Positions 5,793 through 5,907 of a stretch of DNA of 5,907 nucleotides are shown one piece after another. Under the pieces are notes generated by a model. The model saw nothing but the letters and a program-made list of their open reading frames with translations, had not been told where the DNA came from and searched no databases. The first letter of the stretch is position 1; each line of letters starts with the position of its first letter. The translations under genes and the position numbers were made by a program. Source of the DNA: Planctomycetaceae bacterium (GTDB lineage: Bacteria > Planctomycetota > Planctomycetia > Pirellulales > Pirellulaceae); contig REEF01001061.1 in NCBI GenBank assembly GCA_007695205.1, positions 1 through 5,907 of the forward strand. The letters are read 5' to 3'.

Positions 5793-5907
5793 GATTCCCC
5801 GAATACCACGAAACCGACATTGGATTTGTTGTTCGGCAGGGGCCAGTGGGCAGCAGCGGTTTCCGAGGCAGTGAGCAGGATGGACGATTTTCTGGATAGT
5901 TCGACGC
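5793..5907 (+). pseudogene. Truncated second copy of the Hint protein (inter-helix loop), runs off the window
   Basis: The frame opens after a TAA at 5790-5792 and reads D-S-P-N-T-T-K-P-T-L-D-L-L-F-G-R-G-Q-W, continuing to M-D-D-F-L-D-S-S-T at the window edge. It aligns with residues 126-158 of the Hint protein, where the matching stretch is D-K-T-F-D-I-V-F-R-R-G-Q-W. Hint block A and the first membrane helix are absent, because the frame begins inside the loop between the two helices. No good start exists: TTG at 5820, GTG at 5871 and ATG at 5880 lack a ribosome site. It may be a silent 3' cassette carrying another toxin end beyond the window, or simply a decayed fragment. Which of these is right depends on sequence not shown. 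Confidence 0.7.
5837..5907 (+). repeat. Direct repeat copy 2, at the window end
   Basis: This segment is 70 of 71 identical to 1661-1731. Identity at the nucleotide level starts abruptly at 5837: the bases before it are clearly diverged although the encoded residues stay similar. It runs to the last base of the window. Confidence 0.95.

Overview
The window looks like a planctomycete-type genome, probably of the Gemmataceae. That is a guess from GC-rich coding DNA, a Hint-domain protein with an unusual membrane insertion, and a dense toxin/immunity array; there is no rRNA or housekeeping marker to confirm it. Every convincing gene lies on the + strand. No tRNA, rRNA or CRISPR array was seen.

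Region by region: positions 1-340 hold no convincing gene but carry a REP-like imperfect inverted repeat (204-288). Positions 341-538 read as the broken C-terminal end of a restriction-endonuclease-fold polymorphic toxin, interrupted by one in-frame TAA. It is followed 12 bases later by an intact DUF4304 immunity-type gene (551-1183). Next comes a 630-residue Hint protein (1257-3149). Its Hint domain is split by a two-helix membrane hairpin, and it ends in an unassigned toxin-like tail of about 120 residues after a V-H-N-T processing site. Overlapping its stop codon is a tightly packed chain: an unrecognised probable immunity gene (3143-3628), a short toxin module without delivery domains (3625-3942, GIY-YIG-like by motif), and a probable immunity protein with a C-terminal Sel1 repeat (3939-4787). 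Then come a DUF4240 gene (4822-5280) and another unrecognised small gene (5280-5759). The window ends in a second, truncated copy of part of the Hint protein (5793-5907). This copy includes a 71-base segment that matches 1661-1731 at 70 of 71 positions, in the same reading frame.

Taken together this is best read as a polymorphic-toxin immunity island. One toxin-bearing Hint module and remnants of at least two others are interleaved with five probable immunity genes. Overlapping stop/start codons couple toxin to immunity. The long in-frame repeat would let homologous recombination exchange everything downstream of the first membrane segment of the Hint protein, including its toxin end. Toxin activity, immunity pairing and cassette exchange are inferences from sequence and gene order.
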